Below are positions 6,723-8,632 of a stretch of 8,632 bases of DNA, piece by piece. Positions within the stretch are counted from its first letter, which is position 1, and the number at the start of each line of letters is the position of its first letter. The notes under the pieces were generated by a model. It worked only from the letters and a program-made list of their open reading frames with translations, was not told where the DNA came from and did not search any database. The DNA comes from JBDKJS01 sp039806065. Its GTDB lineage: Bacteria; Bacteroidota; Bacteroidia; AKYH767-A; 2013-40CM-41-45. The stretch is taken from positions 1-8,632 of the forward strand of contig JBDKJS010000115.1 of the NCBI GenBank assembly GCA_039806065.1. The letters run 5' to 3'. Made by a program: the position numbers and the translations under genes.

Positions 6723-7934
6723 ATGAATCTTGCTATCACGCATTTTCAAGTTTTATATTTGTTAAAGCGTACCTTTCCTACAGTTCCAGCCCCTAATGAG
6801 TTTTGGCGTTCGGTATGGCTTATGGTCATTGCCTTTGTATTGGTGATTGGCACCATGTATATTTTTTTTAAGTTAAGAGCAAGCACTTTTAGGCGCGTGC
6901 GGAAAATGCTAGAAGAAAGGGTAATTTTCAAAACCAAACAATTATCAGAAAAAAATGAGGAGTTAGAAAAGCTCAGCATAGCCGTTAGTCAAACTAACAA
7001 TGCCATTGCAATTATAAATTCCTCCAATGATATTTTATACAGCAATCAATCGTTTATAAAATTGCAGCAAACTATGGGCGTTGCAGCAGAACCCCATTTG
7101 CACATAGCTTGGTATCCAGGGCTATTGGCCGCTGTTTCACAATGCATCCAAACAAAGGAAGCCACACAGTTTGAGTCAGAACTTCAGAGTGAAGGCCAAT
7201 GGTTATCTACTTCACTTACTCCCCTACTCGATCCACAAGGGAATATACTAAAAATAGTTGTAGTAGCTACTGACATTAGTACGCAGAAAATGATGCAGCG
7301 TCAAATCCAGAGCTCATTGGTTGAAAAGGATGCACTCATTAAAGAAATTCATCATAGGGTAAAAAATAATTTACAAATTATAATAAGCCTCTTAAATTTA
7401 CAAAGCAATTATATAAAAGATGAAGCAACCCTCAAGGCAGTTACAGATGGTCAAAACAGGGTGAGAAGCATGGCATTGGTTCATGAAAAGTTTTATCAAA
7501 GCGAAGAATTGAGTGAGATAGATTTTATTGATTATACCCATAAACTATGTAAGTTTTTATATCAAAGTTATGGCAATAACAATGGCAACATCTCACTACT
7601 TGTTGATGGCGACCCCATAAAATTAAATATGGACACAGCCATGCCAGTAGCGCTTTTGATCAATGAAATAGTAAGCAATTCTTACAAGTATGCTTTTGAT
7701 GAAAGTGAAACGGGAACCATTCATATCAATTTTCAACAACAAGACAAAAACACAGTACAGCTTACCCTATCTGATACAGGCAGGGGAATGCCCAGTGGAT
7801 TTGTTTTTGAAGACACTGACACATTAGGCATGCAACTTATAGCAGCACTTACCAGCCAAATTGATGGCCAGGTGGCGGTTTCTTGTAATCAAGGGGTAGC
7901 CTTTACCATAACCTTTCCTTATCAAAAAACGTAA
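6723..7934 (+). CDS. Membrane sensor histidine kinase, PAS-HisKA_2-HATPase
   Basis: This 403-residue kinase should autophosphorylate on histidine and pass the phosphate to a response regulator. Domains in order: a short N-terminal segment (1-29); one membrane helix (about 30-49); a charged coiled-coil linker (about 52-88); a PAS domain (about 84-187); a HisKA_2 dimerisation region with EIHHRVKNNLQIIISLLNLQS, the phosphoacceptor being most likely His211; and a HATPase domain (about 305-400). The ATP-binding residues are intact: N box NEIVSNSYKYAF with Asn314 and Asn319, G1 box DTGRGMP (351-357) and G2 box TLGMQLI (367-373). Positive charges after the helix place the catalytic part in the cytoplasm. 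There is no room for a periplasmic sensor, and an in-frame TAA at 6711-6713 rules out an upstream extension. The PAS domain is therefore the likely sensor. The next gene, 24 bases downstream, encodes a receiver protein and is the probable partner. Confidence 0.93.
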   Translation: MNLAITHFQVLYLLKRTFPTVPAPNEFWRSVWLMVIAFVLVIGTMYIFFKLRASTFRRVRKMLEERVIFKTKQLSEKNEELEKLSIAVSQTNNAIAIINSSNDILYSNQSFIKLQQTMGVAAEPHLHIAWYPGLLAAVSQCIQTKEATQFESELQSEGQWLSTSLTPLLDPQGNILKIVVVATDISTQKMMQRQIQSSLVEKDALIKEIHHRVKNNLQIIISLLNLQSNYIKDEATLKAVTDGQNRVRSMALVHEKFYQSEELSEIDFIDYTHKLCKFLYQSYGNNNGNISLLVDGDPIKLNMDTAMPVALLINEIVSNSYKYAFDESETGTIHINFQQQDKNTVQLTLSDTGRGMPSGFVFEDTDTLGMQLIAALTSQIDGQVAVSCNQGVAFTITFPYQKT

Positions 7935-7958
7935 GCAAAATTTCTAAAACACAACCCT

Positions 7959-8632
7959 ATGGCGAGTTTAAAAATAATGATCGTTGAAGACGAAATTATT
8001 GTAGCAAAAGACATTCAAAGAGTATTAAAAAAATTGGGTCACGAAGCCTTTGATCCATTTGCCCAGGGACGCAAGGCACTTGATGCCATAGAAAAATTAA
8101 ACCCTGATCTTATACTTTTAGATATCAATTTGAAGAGTAGTGAAATGGATGGAATTATGGTTGCAGAACAAATACACCAAAATTACCAGATACCATTTAT
8201 TTTTCTTACCGCATTTAGCGATAAAAACACGCTAGAACGTGCCAAGGTAACCGAGCCTTATGGCTACATTATTAAACCATTTGAAGAGGCCGATATTCGC
8301 ACAGCGGTTGAAATAGCCTATTTTAAATACACTAAAGATCTGGAGGTTCAAAATAGAGGCAACAGATTTGCAAGTGCACTAGAGAGTTTAGAGGTGGCAG
8401 TAATAATAACCGATGCAGACGAGAAGGTGATTTTTATGAATAAAATGGCCGAAAGCCTTACTGGTTGTTTGAAGCAAGAAGCACTTGGAAAGGATATTAG
8501 CATTGCTATGAAAAACTGTCCGCCAGAAACAAGAAATTTATTTAAAGAGTTGGCCAATAAAGTGGTTTCTGATAGCAGTGCAGCAGGAAGCGATCCAGTG
8601 ATTCCATTATTTAATGGTGCCAATGAAAGTCA
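7959..8632 (+). CDS. Response regulator, REC-PAS protein, 3' end beyond window
   Basis: The open frame starts at ATG 7959 and continues to the window edge with 224 codons and no stop, so the C-terminus is unknown. Residues 4-122 are a CheY-like receiver. Glu10-Asp11 form the acidic Mg-binding pocket in IMIVEDE, Asp55 in LILLDINL is the phosphoacceptor, Thr84 in FLTAF is the switch residue and Lys106-Pro107 in YIIKPFEE completes the active site. All key residues are present. The LERAKVTEPYGYIIKPFE wording is typical of receivers that accompany HisKA_2 kinases in Bacteroidota. A linker leads into a PAS domain from about 136 (VAVIITDADEKVIFMNKMAESLTG). What follows could be a HisKA_2 kinase, a DNA-binding domain or another output. 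The gene begins 24 bases after the kinase and is almost certainly cotranscribed. An internal ATG at codon 7 is unlikely as start because it would remove the first receiver strand. Confidence 0.92.
   Translation, partial: MASLKIMIVEDEIIVAKDIQRVLKKLGHEAFDPFAQGRKALDAIEKLNPDLILLDINLKSSEMDGIMVAEQIHQNYQIPFIFLTAFSDKNTLERAKVTEPYGYIIKPFEEADIRTAVEIAYFKYTKDLEVQNRGNRFASALESLEVAVIITDADEKVIFMNKMAESLTGCLKQEALGKDISIAMKNCPPETRNLFKELANKVVSDSSAAGSDPVIPLFNGANES

Noticed and set aside
8348..8623. 91-residue minus-strand open frame at the right edge
   Set aside because: It is antisense to the REC-PAS gene, whose active-site motifs make that frame the real one.
1..8632. tRNA, rRNA, CRISPR array, insertion sequence or phage genes
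   Set aside because: No cloverleaf-like segment, regularly spaced repeats, transposase frame or terminal inverted repeats were seen.

Overview
The window looks like ordinary chromosomal DNA from a member of the Bacteroidota, perhaps of the Chitinophagales/Sphingobacteriales type. Four things point there: AT-rich sequence; starts without clear Shine-Dalgarno sequences; two perfect matches to the Bacteroidota -7 promoter element TAnnTTTG; and a secreted protein whose C-terminal end resembles a type IX secretion sorting domain. The genus is not identifiable by eye. I found no mobile element, tRNA, rRNA, CRISPR array or phage gene.

Left arm, minus strand (1-3733). From right to left there is a 76-residue hypothetical protein followed by a strong intrinsic terminator, then nuoL and nuoM, the two large antiporter-like proton-pumping subunits of respiratory complex I. 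nuoM runs off the left edge with 474 codons visible and is probably almost complete. nuoL and nuoM overlap by one base (TAATG). nuoK, the usual upstream neighbour of nuoL, is absent. The terminator, an inverted repeat and a -7 element in front of nuoL suggest that nuoL starts its own transcript.

Centre (3734-3950). This 217-base AT-rich spacer separates divergent transcription units. It holds a likely promoter for the rightward genes.

Right arm, plus strand (3951-8632). First comes an APC-superfamily amino acid permease, then a secreted beta-propeller-like protein with a T9SS-type tail. Next is a membrane histidine kinase (PAS, HisKA_2, HATPase). Last is a REC-PAS response regulator cut by the right edge. 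The kinase and regulator are 24 bases apart and very likely form one two-component pathway. The permease, the propeller protein and the kinase are close together on one strand, but nothing ties them to one function.

No undescribed multi-gene system is evident. The best leads are the perfect inverted repeat at the nuoL promoter, the detached nuoL-nuoM unit, the orphan small gene, and the kinase, which keeps only a vestigial extracytoplasmic end.
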